Assembly: GCA_035555595.1 (NCBI GenBank)
Contig: DATMGK010000004.1
Location: 1 to 64,000 of the forward strand
Direction of reading: 5' to 3'
Origin: Croceibacterium_A sp035555595
Lineage (GTDB): Bacteria; Pseudomonadota; Alphaproteobacteria; Sphingomonadales; Sphingomonadaceae
Length of the DNA stretch: 64,000 nt
In this document: in pieces, positions 17,444-24,928 of the stretch
Layout: every line of letters starts with the position of its first letter
Numbering within the stretch: position 1 is the first letter of the stretch
Translations under genes and position numbers: made by a program
The notes under the pieces: model-generated
What the model was told of the DNA's origin: nothing
What the model saw: the letters and a program-made list of their open reading frames with translations, nothing else
Databases searched by the model: none

Positions 17444-20400
17444 TCAGGACCCGTTGAACAGCGACCGCTCGCCGTCGCCGATCAGGGCAAAGCCCGACCA
17501 GTAGAACGGGTGGGATGTTTCCGCGTCATTCATCAGCTGCGCCTGTGCCTGTCGCAGCGCCTGCGCCTGGCTGGTGCCTGGGGTGCTTTCGAAGAAGGAG
17601 GAGAACAGCCGTCGGGTGGCGCCATACTCCTCTGGCGCGGGCCAGTGGCTGGCGATCACCTGCCGTCCTCCGGCGCCGATGAACGCGCGCACCAACCCGT
17701 CCAGCGCCTGCCCGCCGCCGCTTTCCAGCCCGGCAGCGCGGGTGGCGTCCAGCCCGGCAAGGCTGGCGGTGTCGCAGGCCGAAAGGATCACCAGATCGGC
17801 GTCGAGATCGAGATCGAACACTTCCGCGAATTCCAGCAGCCCGTCGGAACCGGCCCCGCCGAACGAGGTCAGCAGCGCCGGGCGTGTCGGGCAACCGGGG
17901 CGCGGTGCGGTTACAAGGCCGTGCGTGGCGAAGTGGACGATGCGATAGGATGAAAGGTCCTGCCGCCGTTCGATCGCATCGTCGGTGAAGGCCGCGCCCG
18001 TCAGCAGGCTTGAATTGTCCGCGCCGAACAATTGGGCGGCCAGCTGCAACTCGTCATCGGGAATGGGCTGGTTCCATGCGGAGAGCGGCAGCAGGCAATC
18101 ATCCTCCACCGATCCGCTGACCCTGCGTGTCAGGGCCGCGCTTGTTACCGGCCCGACCGGCTCGTTGCGGCCCAGCCCGATGTAGGCCCGCCCGGCGGTC
18201 GATCCCGGCGCGCGCCGCGCATCGCGGAAGCTGGCGGGCGACAGCGCGGTGCTGACCGCCGTGTCCCGGCCAAGCCAGCGCACGCCGCGGAAATCGAATT
18301 CATCTCCGCCCGCATTTACTCTCGAATGATAGGCATCCACACTCGCCTGATCGGCGATCAGCAGGTTCACCGGCAATTGCAGCAGCGCGCCGTCCGGTTC
18401 GAACACCAGATGGTCCAGCCGCGCGATATCGGCAGCAACCGGGCCGAACAGGGCGTCATGCAGCGCGCGCGCACTGTCTACGTCGAACGGATAGGTCGCG
18501 TTTACGCCGCCAATGCTCAGCGAAATCGAATCCCTCAGCGCCCCGACAAGGTCGGCGACCTGCTGGCTGCTCGCGTTCACTTTCCACCCGGTGGACCGGT
18601 CCGGCGCGATATAGACGGCGTACATTTCACCGCCCAACCGGATCAGCTTCAGATAACCTTCGCCCGGCTTCAACAGGGCCCGCATCTCTTCCGCGGTCAG
18701 GTAATTGTGCGCCAGCGCACGATATTCTGGATAAGCCGACAGCGCGTCGAGCAGTTCGATCTGCGCTGTTTCCAGACGGCCCCGGCGATCACGCAATTCG
18801 GGCAGCAGCGCGGTTTCCGGTGTGTCCGCCTGCGCCTGCGCGATCGAGAGGTTCACGCGGGTCAATTCGCGATCGACGGCATTGGCGCGGCGGAACAGTT
18901 CCGACGCATCGCTGCTGCCTGCGGAAAGCTGGCGCGCCAGCTGGGCCAGCGTTTGCGCCGCGCCCGGTCGCTCTATCAGCTGAGCCGCCAGGAACAGGTC
19001 GTTCACCAGCTGCGGTTGCTGCGGCAGGTCTTCCACCAGCATCGTGAAGTAAGGCTTCATCTGGTTTTCGATGCCGACCAACCCGGCGCGGCGGCCGATA
19101 ACCTGGCCCACGACTTCTCGATAAAGCGCCAGCGACTCGTTTCGGTCTCCGCGCCGCGCCAGATAGGCGGCCAGGCGGGCTCTCGCTGCTTCCACCGATG
19201 CGCTTTCAGGATAGCGTTGCTCTGTCAGCGTAACCGCTTCGCGCAGTAGCGATCCCGCTTCCGCGTATCGGCCGCGCGCTTCCTGGGCCAATGCCATTTC
19301 GGAAAGGATCTGCGCTTCCAGCCGCGCCACGGTGAGCACGCGGCCCTGCTTCACATCCAGAATCGTGCGTCGCGCCGTCGCCAGCTCCGCCAGCGCGTCT
19401 TCCGCCCGGCCTTGCCGCCGCAGCGCGCTCGCGCCGATCTGGCGGGCCTGCGCGTCGATAATGGTCGCCCGCTCTGCCCGCGACAGGCGCGTGTCCTGCC
19501 CCAGTGCATCGGTCAGCCCGGCGGTGAGGCCGGAATTCATGCCTGCGGCCAGCATCCGGTCGATATTCAGCGATCCGTCGCTATCCTCGGGCCGGTCCGT
19601 CACTTCCGGCACCGGACGCGCAAGGATTGGTGCGACATTTGCCAGATCGCCGCGATTGAGCGCGTCGATCGCCTCTAAATTCCGCAGCAGCCGTGCCTGA
19701 ATGGGATCCAGCAGCCCGATTGCCCGAGCCTGTGCGAAGGCGCGCGTCGCTTCGTCGTACCGGCCAAGGTTCGAAAGCTGCAACGCGCGGTTGACCGTCG
19801 CCTCGTGCCGCCTTTCGGCCAGCGTGGCTTCGTCATTGTTGTCGCTGGCGATCAGGTCGGGGCGGAAAAATTCCTCCGCCTCGGTATATTCCCCCGCATT
19901 GTTGCGGCGATAGCCCTGGCCGATCAACTGGTCGCCACCGCCCAGCGTGGCACGCGCCTGTGCCAGCGATCCGGTCCCGCCGATGGTGGCGATGTCCAGC
20001 GTGCCGGGGACGATGCGGTCCTCCACCAGATTCGCCATTGTCAGCCGCAGGGCGCTGTCGAATGCGGCCAGCCCTTCCACGACATGCAGCCAGCCGTTCG
20101 CGCGGACGGCATAGCTAATCCATTCAAGGTTGGTGCCCCGTTCGCGGCAACGCCGCACATTGGCTTCGGCGGAACCCTGCGCCTCGTCACAATCCAGCGC
20201 GATATCGCGCCCACGCCCCAGCCTTTCGGCGACGGCGGGGGATCCTTTCCAGCTATAGGCGGTGCCGACCGGGCGATCCACGTCGCTACAGATCAGGGCC
20301 CATTTGCGATCGAACAGGGTCGATCGGTCGTTGCCCAGCATCACGCCCTGCGCCTCGCACAGCGCCCCTTCGGTTCCTATGCGGAAGCTCTCGCTCGCGA

Positions 20401-20488
20401 CCGGGGGGCTGGCGGTGATCAGCGATGGTGAACACAACGCCAATGCGCCAGCGGCCACGCTCAGCACGCGCGGCAGAAACTTCGACAC
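17444..20488 (-). CDS. Secreted TPR-CHAT caspase-like protein
   Basis: This 1014-residue protein starts at GTG (20488), after AGGGGATAGGGA. The N-terminus looks like a Sec signal peptide (hydrophobic core VLSVAAGALALC, then a cleavable ITASPPVAS region), which would place it in the periplasm. Residues of about 190-560 are helical repeats of TPR type (for example LSNLGRYDEATRAFAQA and AQEARGRYAEAGSLLREAV). The last 400 residues form a CHAT domain with the dyad His856 (FATHGL) and Cys905 (LSACDT), both intact. CHAT domains are caspase/separase-like peptidases. It is first in a run of nine co-directional genes, 17 nt before the cyclase. A plausible substrate is the co-encoded TpsA or a barrel protein; this is inference. 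Confidence 0.92.
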   Translation of the reverse strand: MSKFLPRVLSVAAGALALCSPSLITASPPVASESFRIGTEGALCEAQGVMLGNDRSTLFDRKWALICSDVDRPVGTAYSWKGSPAVAERLGRGRDIALDCDEAQGSAEANVRRCRERGTNLEWISYAVRANGWLHVVEGLAAFDSALRLTMANLVEDRIVPGTLDIATIGGTGSLAQARATLGGGDQLIGQGYRRNNAGEYTEAEEFFRPDLIASDNNDEATLAERRHEATVNRALQLSNLGRYDEATRAFAQARAIGLLDPIQARLLRNLEAIDALNRGDLANVAPILARPVPEVTDRPEDSDGSLNIDRMLAAGMNSGLTAGLTDALGQDTRLSRAERATIIDAQARQIGASALRRQGRAEDALAELATARRTILDVKQGRVLTVARLEAQILSEMALAQEARGRYAEAGSLLREAVTLTEQRYPESASVEAARARLAAYLARRGDRNESLALYREVVGQVIGRRAGLVGIENQMKPYFTMLVEDLPQQPQLVNDLFLAAQLIERPGAAQTLAQLARQLSAGSSDASELFRRANAVDRELTRVNLSIAQAQADTPETALLPELRDRRGRLETAQIELLDALSAYPEYRALAHNYLTAEEMRALLKPGEGYLKLIRLGGEMYAVYIAPDRSTGWKVNASSQQVADLVGALRDSISLSIGGVNATYPFDVDSARALHDALFGPVAADIARLDHLVFEPDGALLQLPVNLLIADQASVDAYHSRVNAGGDEFDFRGVRWLGRDTAVSTALSPASFRDARRAPGSTAGRAYIGLGRNEPVGPVTSAALTRRVSGSVEDDCLLPLSAWNQPIPDDELQLAAQLFGADNSSLLTGAAFTDDAIERRQDLSSYRIVHFATHGLVTAPRPGCPTRPALLTSFGGAGSDGLLEFAEVFDLDLDADLVILSACDTASLAGLDATRAAGLESGGGQALDGLVRAFIGAGGRQVIASHWPAPEEYGATRRLFSSFFESTPGTSQAQALRQAQAQLMNDAETSHPFYWSGFALIGDGERSLFNGS

Positions 20489-20645
20489 TTCCCTATCCCC
20501 TCGTTTGGAAACGCCAGTAGCGATAGCTTCAAAGAGTGAGGCAAGCGTTTACGCGTGGCAAGCGCGGTAACCAATTTCACTCTGTGCAGCGGCCCATCGC
20601 AGGTCCATAAGCCCGCGCCAATCGGCGGGGCCAAAGGGAGGCAGC

Positions 20646-22001
20646 ATGGCAGTTTCGGATCAAATCGACTTTCCAACATTCATGGAATCGGTGCAGCAGC
20701 ACAATCCGAATCAGCCGGAATTCATTCAGGCCGTGCAGGATGTGGCCGAAGACATCTTCGACTTCATCTCTGACAAGAAACAGTACCACACCGCCCAGAT
20801 CCTGCGCCGCATTGCAGAGCCGGACCGTGTCGTTTCCTTCCGCGTGTGCTGGGAAGACGATGCCGGCAACATTCGCGTGCAGCGCGGCTATCGCGTGCAG
20901 AACAACAACGCCATTGGCCCCTACAAGGGCGGCCTGCGCTTTCACCCCAGCGTGAATGAAAGCGTGCTGAAGTTCCTGGCGTTCGAACAGACGTTCAAGA
21001 ATGCGCTCACCGGCCTGCCAATGGGCGGGGGCAAGGGCGGCGCGAACTTCAACCCCAAGGGCAAGTCCGACCGCGAAGTGATGCGCTTCTGCCAGAGCTT
21101 CATGACGGAACTCTATCGCCACATCGGCGCGGATGTTGACGTGCCGGCGGGCGATATCGGCGTGGGCAGCCGCGAAATCGGCTACATGTTCGGGCAGTAT
21201 AAACGCATCACCAATCACTTCACCGGCGTGCTGACGGGCAAGGGACTGGAATACGGCGGCTCGATGATCCGGCCGGAAGCGACCGGATACGGCGCGGTCT
21301 ATTTCCTCGACAACATGCTGAAGCATTCCGGGCGCGATCTGGCTGGCCTGCGGGCTGTCGTTTCCGGATCGGGCAACGTGGCGACGCATGCGGCGGAAAA
21401 GCTGATCCACCTTGGCGCAAAGCCGATTACGCTGTCGGATTCCGGCGGTTTCATCCACGATCCGGATGGGCTGACGTTGGAAAAGGTGCAGTGGGTGAAG
21501 GACCACAAGACCCACCGCCGTGGCCGCATCAGCGAATATGCCGATGCCTTTCCGGGCGCGACTTTCCATGCGGGCGAAACGCCGTGGAACGTGCCCTGCG
21601 ATGTCGCGCTGCCCTGCGCCACTCAGAACGAGCTGCTGGGCGCGGATGCCCGCGCGCTGGTGGCGAATGGCTGCATCGCGGTGTCCGAAGGGGCGAACAT
21701 GCCGTCCGATCTGGAAGCCACGCATTTCTTCCGCAGCGCACAGGTGCTGTTCGCGCCGGGCAAGGCCGCGAACGCCGGCGGCGTCGCCGTTTCGGGTCTG
21801 GAAATGAGCCAGAACTCCTCTCGCCGCTCATGGAAAGAGGAAGAATTGCAGGTTATGCTGCGCGACATCATGGATGGCATCCATGATCGCTGCCTTGCCT
21901 ATGGCTCCCAGCCCGGCGGGCATGTCGACTATGTGAAGGGGGCCAATATCGCCGGCTTCAAGAAAGTCGCCGACGCTATGCTGGCTTTTGGAGTGGTATG
22001 A
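20646..22001 (+). CDS. gdhA: NADP-type glutamate dehydrogenase
   Basis: This is a 451-residue hexameric-type glutamate dehydrogenase, which interconverts glutamate with 2-oxoglutarate plus ammonia. The family signature around the catalytic lysine is present (LPMGGGKGG, about residues 122-130), as are the upstream substrate-binding GPYKGGLRFHPSV and the Rossmann motif SGSGNVA. The length fits the short bacterial class of about 450 residues. The ATG at 20646 follows a strong AGGGAGG Shine-Dalgarno. It is divergent from the CHAT gene across 157 bp. The stop overlaps the next gene's ATG by 4 nt, so it is co-translated with the enoyl-CoA hydratase. Confidence 0.97.
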   Translation: MAVSDQIDFPTFMESVQQHNPNQPEFIQAVQDVAEDIFDFISDKKQYHTAQILRRIAEPDRVVSFRVCWEDDAGNIRVQRGYRVQNNNAIGPYKGGLRFHPSVNESVLKFLAFEQTFKNALTGLPMGGGKGGANFNPKGKSDREVMRFCQSFMTELYRHIGADVDVPAGDIGVGSREIGYMFGQYKRITNHFTGVLTGKGLEYGGSMIRPEATGYGAVYFLDNMLKHSGRDLAGLRAVVSGSGNVATHAAEKLIHLGAKPITLSDSGGFIHDPDGLTLEKVQWVKDHKTHRRGRISEYADAFPGATFHAGETPWNVPCDVALPCATQNELLGADARALVANGCIAVSEGANMPSDLEATHFFRSAQVLFAPGKAANAGGVAVSGLEMSQNSSRRSWKEEELQVMLRDIMDGIHDRCLAYGSQPGGHVDYVKGANIAGFKKVADAMLAFGVV

Positions 22002-22783
22002 CCGGATACGCCCATATCCTTGTCGAAACGCGCGGACCGGTCAGGCTCGTCACGCTCAACCGCCCGCAGGCGCTTAACGCCCTTTCGGGTGCGGTGCTGG
22101 AAGACCTGATTGCCGCGTTCGCCGCGTTCGAGGCGGACGATACTCAGCGGTGCGCGGTTCTGACCGGGGCAGGGGACAAGGCTTTCGCAGCGGGCGCCGA
22201 CATTCGGGAAATGGCCGAAAAACCGGCGGCTGATTTCTACGCGGACGATATGTTCGCCCGCTGGCAGAGCCATCTGGTGAATGCCGTACGCAAACCGTGG
22301 ATCGCGGCGGTCAACGGCTTCGCGCTGGGCGGCGGGTGCGAACTGGCGATGATGGCCGATTTCATCATCGCGGCCGACACCGCGAAGTTCGGCCAGCCGG
22401 AAATCAAGCTGGGCGTCGTTCCCGGCATGGGCGGGTCGCAGCGGCTGACCCGCGCGATCGGCAAGGCGAAGGCGATGGACCTGATCCTGACCGGCCGCAT
22501 GATCGATGCGGCAGAGGCGGAGCGGGCCGGCCTCGCCGCGCGCGTGGTCCCGGCTGCCGATCTGCTGGAAACGGCGATGGCCGTTGCTGCTGAAATCGCG
22601 GCGATGCCTCCACTGGCCACTCTCGCGGCCAAGGAACTGGTCAACGCCGCGCAGCAGCTTCCGCTTGATGAAGGCATCCGCCTCGAACGCCGCCTGTTCC
22701 ACATGCTCGCCGCTACGGAGGACAAGGCCGAAGGCATGGCCGCTTTCGTGGAGAAGCGTGCGCCGGTGTGGAAGGGTAAGTAA
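21998..22783 (+). CDS. Enoyl-CoA hydratase (crotonase family)
   Basis: This 261-residue crotonase-fold protein hydrates 2-enoyl-CoA esters in beta-oxidation or amino-acid breakdown. The CoA-binding, oxyanion-hole segment AGADIREMAEK (about residues 66-76) is present, as is the second signature with ALGGGCELAMMADF (about 108-121). The catalytic glutamates of hydratases are both in place (Glu in GGGCELA, and PEIKLGVVPGMGG). The C-terminal helix contains the usual LA..EK-like end. It overlaps gdhA by 4 nt, which suggests linked catabolism of amino acids, but the exact acyl substrate cannot be assigned. Confidence 0.93.
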   Translation: MTGYAHILVETRGPVRLVTLNRPQALNALSGAVLEDLIAAFAAFEADDTQRCAVLTGAGDKAFAAGADIREMAEKPAADFYADDMFARWQSHLVNAVRKPWIAAVNGFALGGGCELAMMADFIIAADTAKFGQPEIKLGVVPGMGGSQRLTRAIGKAKAMDLILTGRMIDAAEAERAGLAARVVPAADLLETAMAVAAEIAAMPPLATLAAKELVNAAQQLPLDEGIRLERRLFHMLAATEDKAEGMAAFVEKRAPVWKGK

Positions 22784-22784
22784 C

Positions 22785-23600
22785 CTAGCGCGCCGCGTCG
22801 CAGGGCTGCGTTATCAAACACGTCCCATCGGGCGCGAACTCCACGTCATCGATAGACGATGCCAGCGCGCACTGGCCGGGGGCGACCAGCCCGCCGTCCA
22901 CTACTACAGAGCCAGCGCGCGGAATGACCAATAGCGGCGCACCTGCATAGCGCACCGTTGCGGCGTCATCCGGCGTGCCATCGATGCGATCGAGCCGGAA
23001 GTACGGCCCCTGCACCAGCGACACATCGCCGCTCTCCGGCACATGTCGGTGGAGGCGTGGGTCATACGGCTCACCCTCCGCCACGGCGATGCTTTCATCC
23101 AGATGCAGCTCGCGCGGGCGGCCATAATCGTAAAGGCGATAGGTGATGTCGGAATTCTGCTGGATCTCGATGATCGAGCAGCCCCCGCCGATGGCGTGGA
23201 CGGTGTTGGCCGGGATGTAGAAGAAATCCCCCGCCTTGACCGGATGCCAGACCAGCATGTCCTCGATCCGGCCGTCCAGCGCCGCCGCGCGCATTTCGTC
23301 CGGGCCGATTTCGCTTTTGAAACCAATGCCCAGTGTCGCGCCCGGTTCGGCGTCGATCACCAGCCAGCATTCTTCCTTGCCCTGCTTGCCAAGGCCAGCA
23401 GCCAGCGTCTGCGTATCGGACGGGTGGACCTGCACTGACAGCTTCTCACTGGTGAACAGGTATTTCACCAGCAACTGCGTCAGGGCCTCAGGTGGCTCGA
23501 ACCAGATTTCGCCGATCCGCTTGTCCGCGGGCGTGTCGAACGGCGGGGGCAGCGTGTCCTTGCCCCACGGTTTCTCGACAGTTCGGGTTTGCAGGATCAT
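22785..23600 (-). CDS. manA: Class I mannose-6-phosphate isomerase
   Basis: This 271-residue protein is a type I phosphomannose isomerase, a zinc enzyme that interconverts mannose 6-phosphate and fructose 6-phosphate. Zinc-site motifs are visible: KLSVQVHPSD (QxH) at about residues 53-62, KEECWLVI (Glu ligand), and the later DFFYIPANTVHAIGGG with the His ligand. EIQQNSDITYRLYDYGR is the conserved active-site strand. It is shorter than the E. coli ManA, as in the short bacterial subgroup. It is the last gene of a minus-strand operon, 14 nt after the GH130 gene, and meets the enoyl-CoA hydratase gene convergently with one base between stops. It probably feeds released mannose phosphate into glycolysis or GDP-mannose supply. 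Confidence 0.93.
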   Translation of the reverse strand: MILQTRTVEKPWGKDTLPPPFDTPADKRIGEIWFEPPEALTQLLVKYLFTSEKLSVQVHPSDTQTLAAGLGKQGKEECWLVIDAEPGATLGIGFKSEIGPDEMRAAALDGRIEDMLVWHPVKAGDFFYIPANTVHAIGGGCSIIEIQQNSDITYRLYDYGRPRELHLDESIAVAEGEPYDPRLHRHVPESGDVSLVQGPYFRLDRIDGTPDDAATVRYAGAPLLVIPRAGSVVVDGGLVAPGQCALASSIDDVEFAPDGTCLITQPCDAAR

Positions 23601-23614
23601 GCCGGTCTAACGCC

Positions 23615-24928
23615 CTAAGGAACCATCAGGTCCAGCAGCGCGGATATCTCCACCGTGGCGAAGCCCACCGCACTGTCGGAAATGCCATAGGGCACCAGCA
23701 GCCGTTCGCCCACTTTCAGCGCGCCGCAGGTATAGACCACGTTCGGCACATAGCCTGACCGGTCGGCATCGACGGCGGTCAGCACCGGCTCTGCCGTACG
23801 GCCGATCACCTTGGCGGGATTGTCCCGGTCCAGCAGCGCGGCGCCCAGCGAATACTTGCGCATCGCCCCTACGCCGTGGGTAAAGATCAGCCAGCCCGCA
23901 TCGGTCAGGATCGGGCTGCCGCAATTGCCGATCTGGATGAACTCCCAGGGATATTTGGGCTCCATCAACAGCGTGCCTTCGCTGTTCCAGCGGTCCAGCC
24001 GATCGGATTTCAGCAGGTACAGGTTCTTGCCGTCCTGCCGCCCGACCATCGCGTATTTGCCGCCCACTTTCTCCGGGAACAGCGCCATGCCCTTGTTACG
24101 CCCGGCCTTGCCCTCGATGGGTTCCAGCAGGAAGCGGCGAAAATCTACTGTGCGCAGCAGCTCTGACCGGATCGAGCGGCCGGAATAGGCGGTGTAGGTG
24201 CCGATCCATTCGTAATCACCGCCGCCATGGTCGAACCGGACCATCCGCAGGTCTTCCAGACCGCCCGCCTGCTGTTCGGTGATCGGGAAGATCACGGTGT
24301 TCGACAGGCTGCTGTCGGGGTGGCGATGCACCACCACGCCGGCATCGCTGTCATGCAGGGATGCGTCGTCCAGATCGACGGAGGTGGCGAAGGCGCTTTG
24401 CGGCCACAGCGTGAACGTGCCGTCCGGGCTGGCGATGCCTTCTCGGAAAGCGATCGAACTGATGTGCCCTTCGCCCACCGCGCGCAGCGACATGGCGAAG
24501 CGCACCGCGCCGCCCTCGATCCCGCTCTGGTCCGGGTGTGGCACGATGGACGGGTTCATCAGCGCCGCCGCCGCGTAAGTATATTCGTGGCAGAAGAACG
24601 CGCCGATCAGTCGCCTGCGCGTGCGAGAGAAGTCCGCATCGCCGAGACCAAGGGACTCCTCGACCTCCGCAAACCGTTCGTCGAACATGTTCTCGGTCTG
24701 CCAGTGGCGCGCAACGAAATCCTGCCGCACCCGCTCGTATTCGATGCGAACCTGATCCTCGCTCAGTGCGGCAACATCCCTGACCAGGCGGAGCGCGCGG
24801 TTCCCCTCGGCATTTTTCGCCTGCCAGCCCAGATGGAACGGGCGAAGGACGACGCGAGAGGGGTCGGCGTGCAGCCGTTCGTCAAGGATTTGCAACGGAG
24901 TGTGTGGCAACCCGCGCTCGATCCCCAA
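23615..24928 (-). CDS. GH130 family beta-mannoside phosphorylase/hydrolase
   Basis: This 437-residue protein belongs to glycoside hydrolase family 130, a five-bladed propeller fold. Characteristic stretches are SLSNTVIFPITEQQ, the lysine-rich NKGMALFPEKVGGKYAM, IQIGNCGSPILTDAGW followed by LIFTHGVGAMRKYSLGAALL, and GYVPNVVYTCGAL near the end. Most members split beta-mannosides with phosphate to give mannose 1-phosphate; some are hydrolases, and sequence alone does not decide here. The TTG start at 24928 is preceded at 5 nt by a perfect GGAGGTGAT Shine-Dalgarno inside the end of the upstream gene (47-nt overlap). Neighbours are a GT4 fusion protein and manA. Confidence 0.88.
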   Translation of the reverse strand: MGIERGLPHTPLQILDERLHADPSRVVLRPFHLGWQAKNAEGNRALRLVRDVAALSEDQVRIEYERVRQDFVARHWQTENMFDERFAEVEESLGLGDADFSRTRRRLIGAFFCHEYTYAAAALMNPSIVPHPDQSGIEGGAVRFAMSLRAVGEGHISSIAFREGIASPDGTFTLWPQSAFATSVDLDDASLHDSDAGVVVHRHPDSSLSNTVIFPITEQQAGGLEDLRMVRFDHGGGDYEWIGTYTAYSGRSIRSELLRTVDFRRFLLEPIEGKAGRNKGMALFPEKVGGKYAMVGRQDGKNLYLLKSDRLDRWNSEGTLLMEPKYPWEFIQIGNCGSPILTDAGWLIFTHGVGAMRKYSLGAALLDRDNPAKVIGRTAEPVLTAVDADRSGYVPNVVYTCGALKVGERLLVPYGISDSAVGFATVEISALLDLMVP

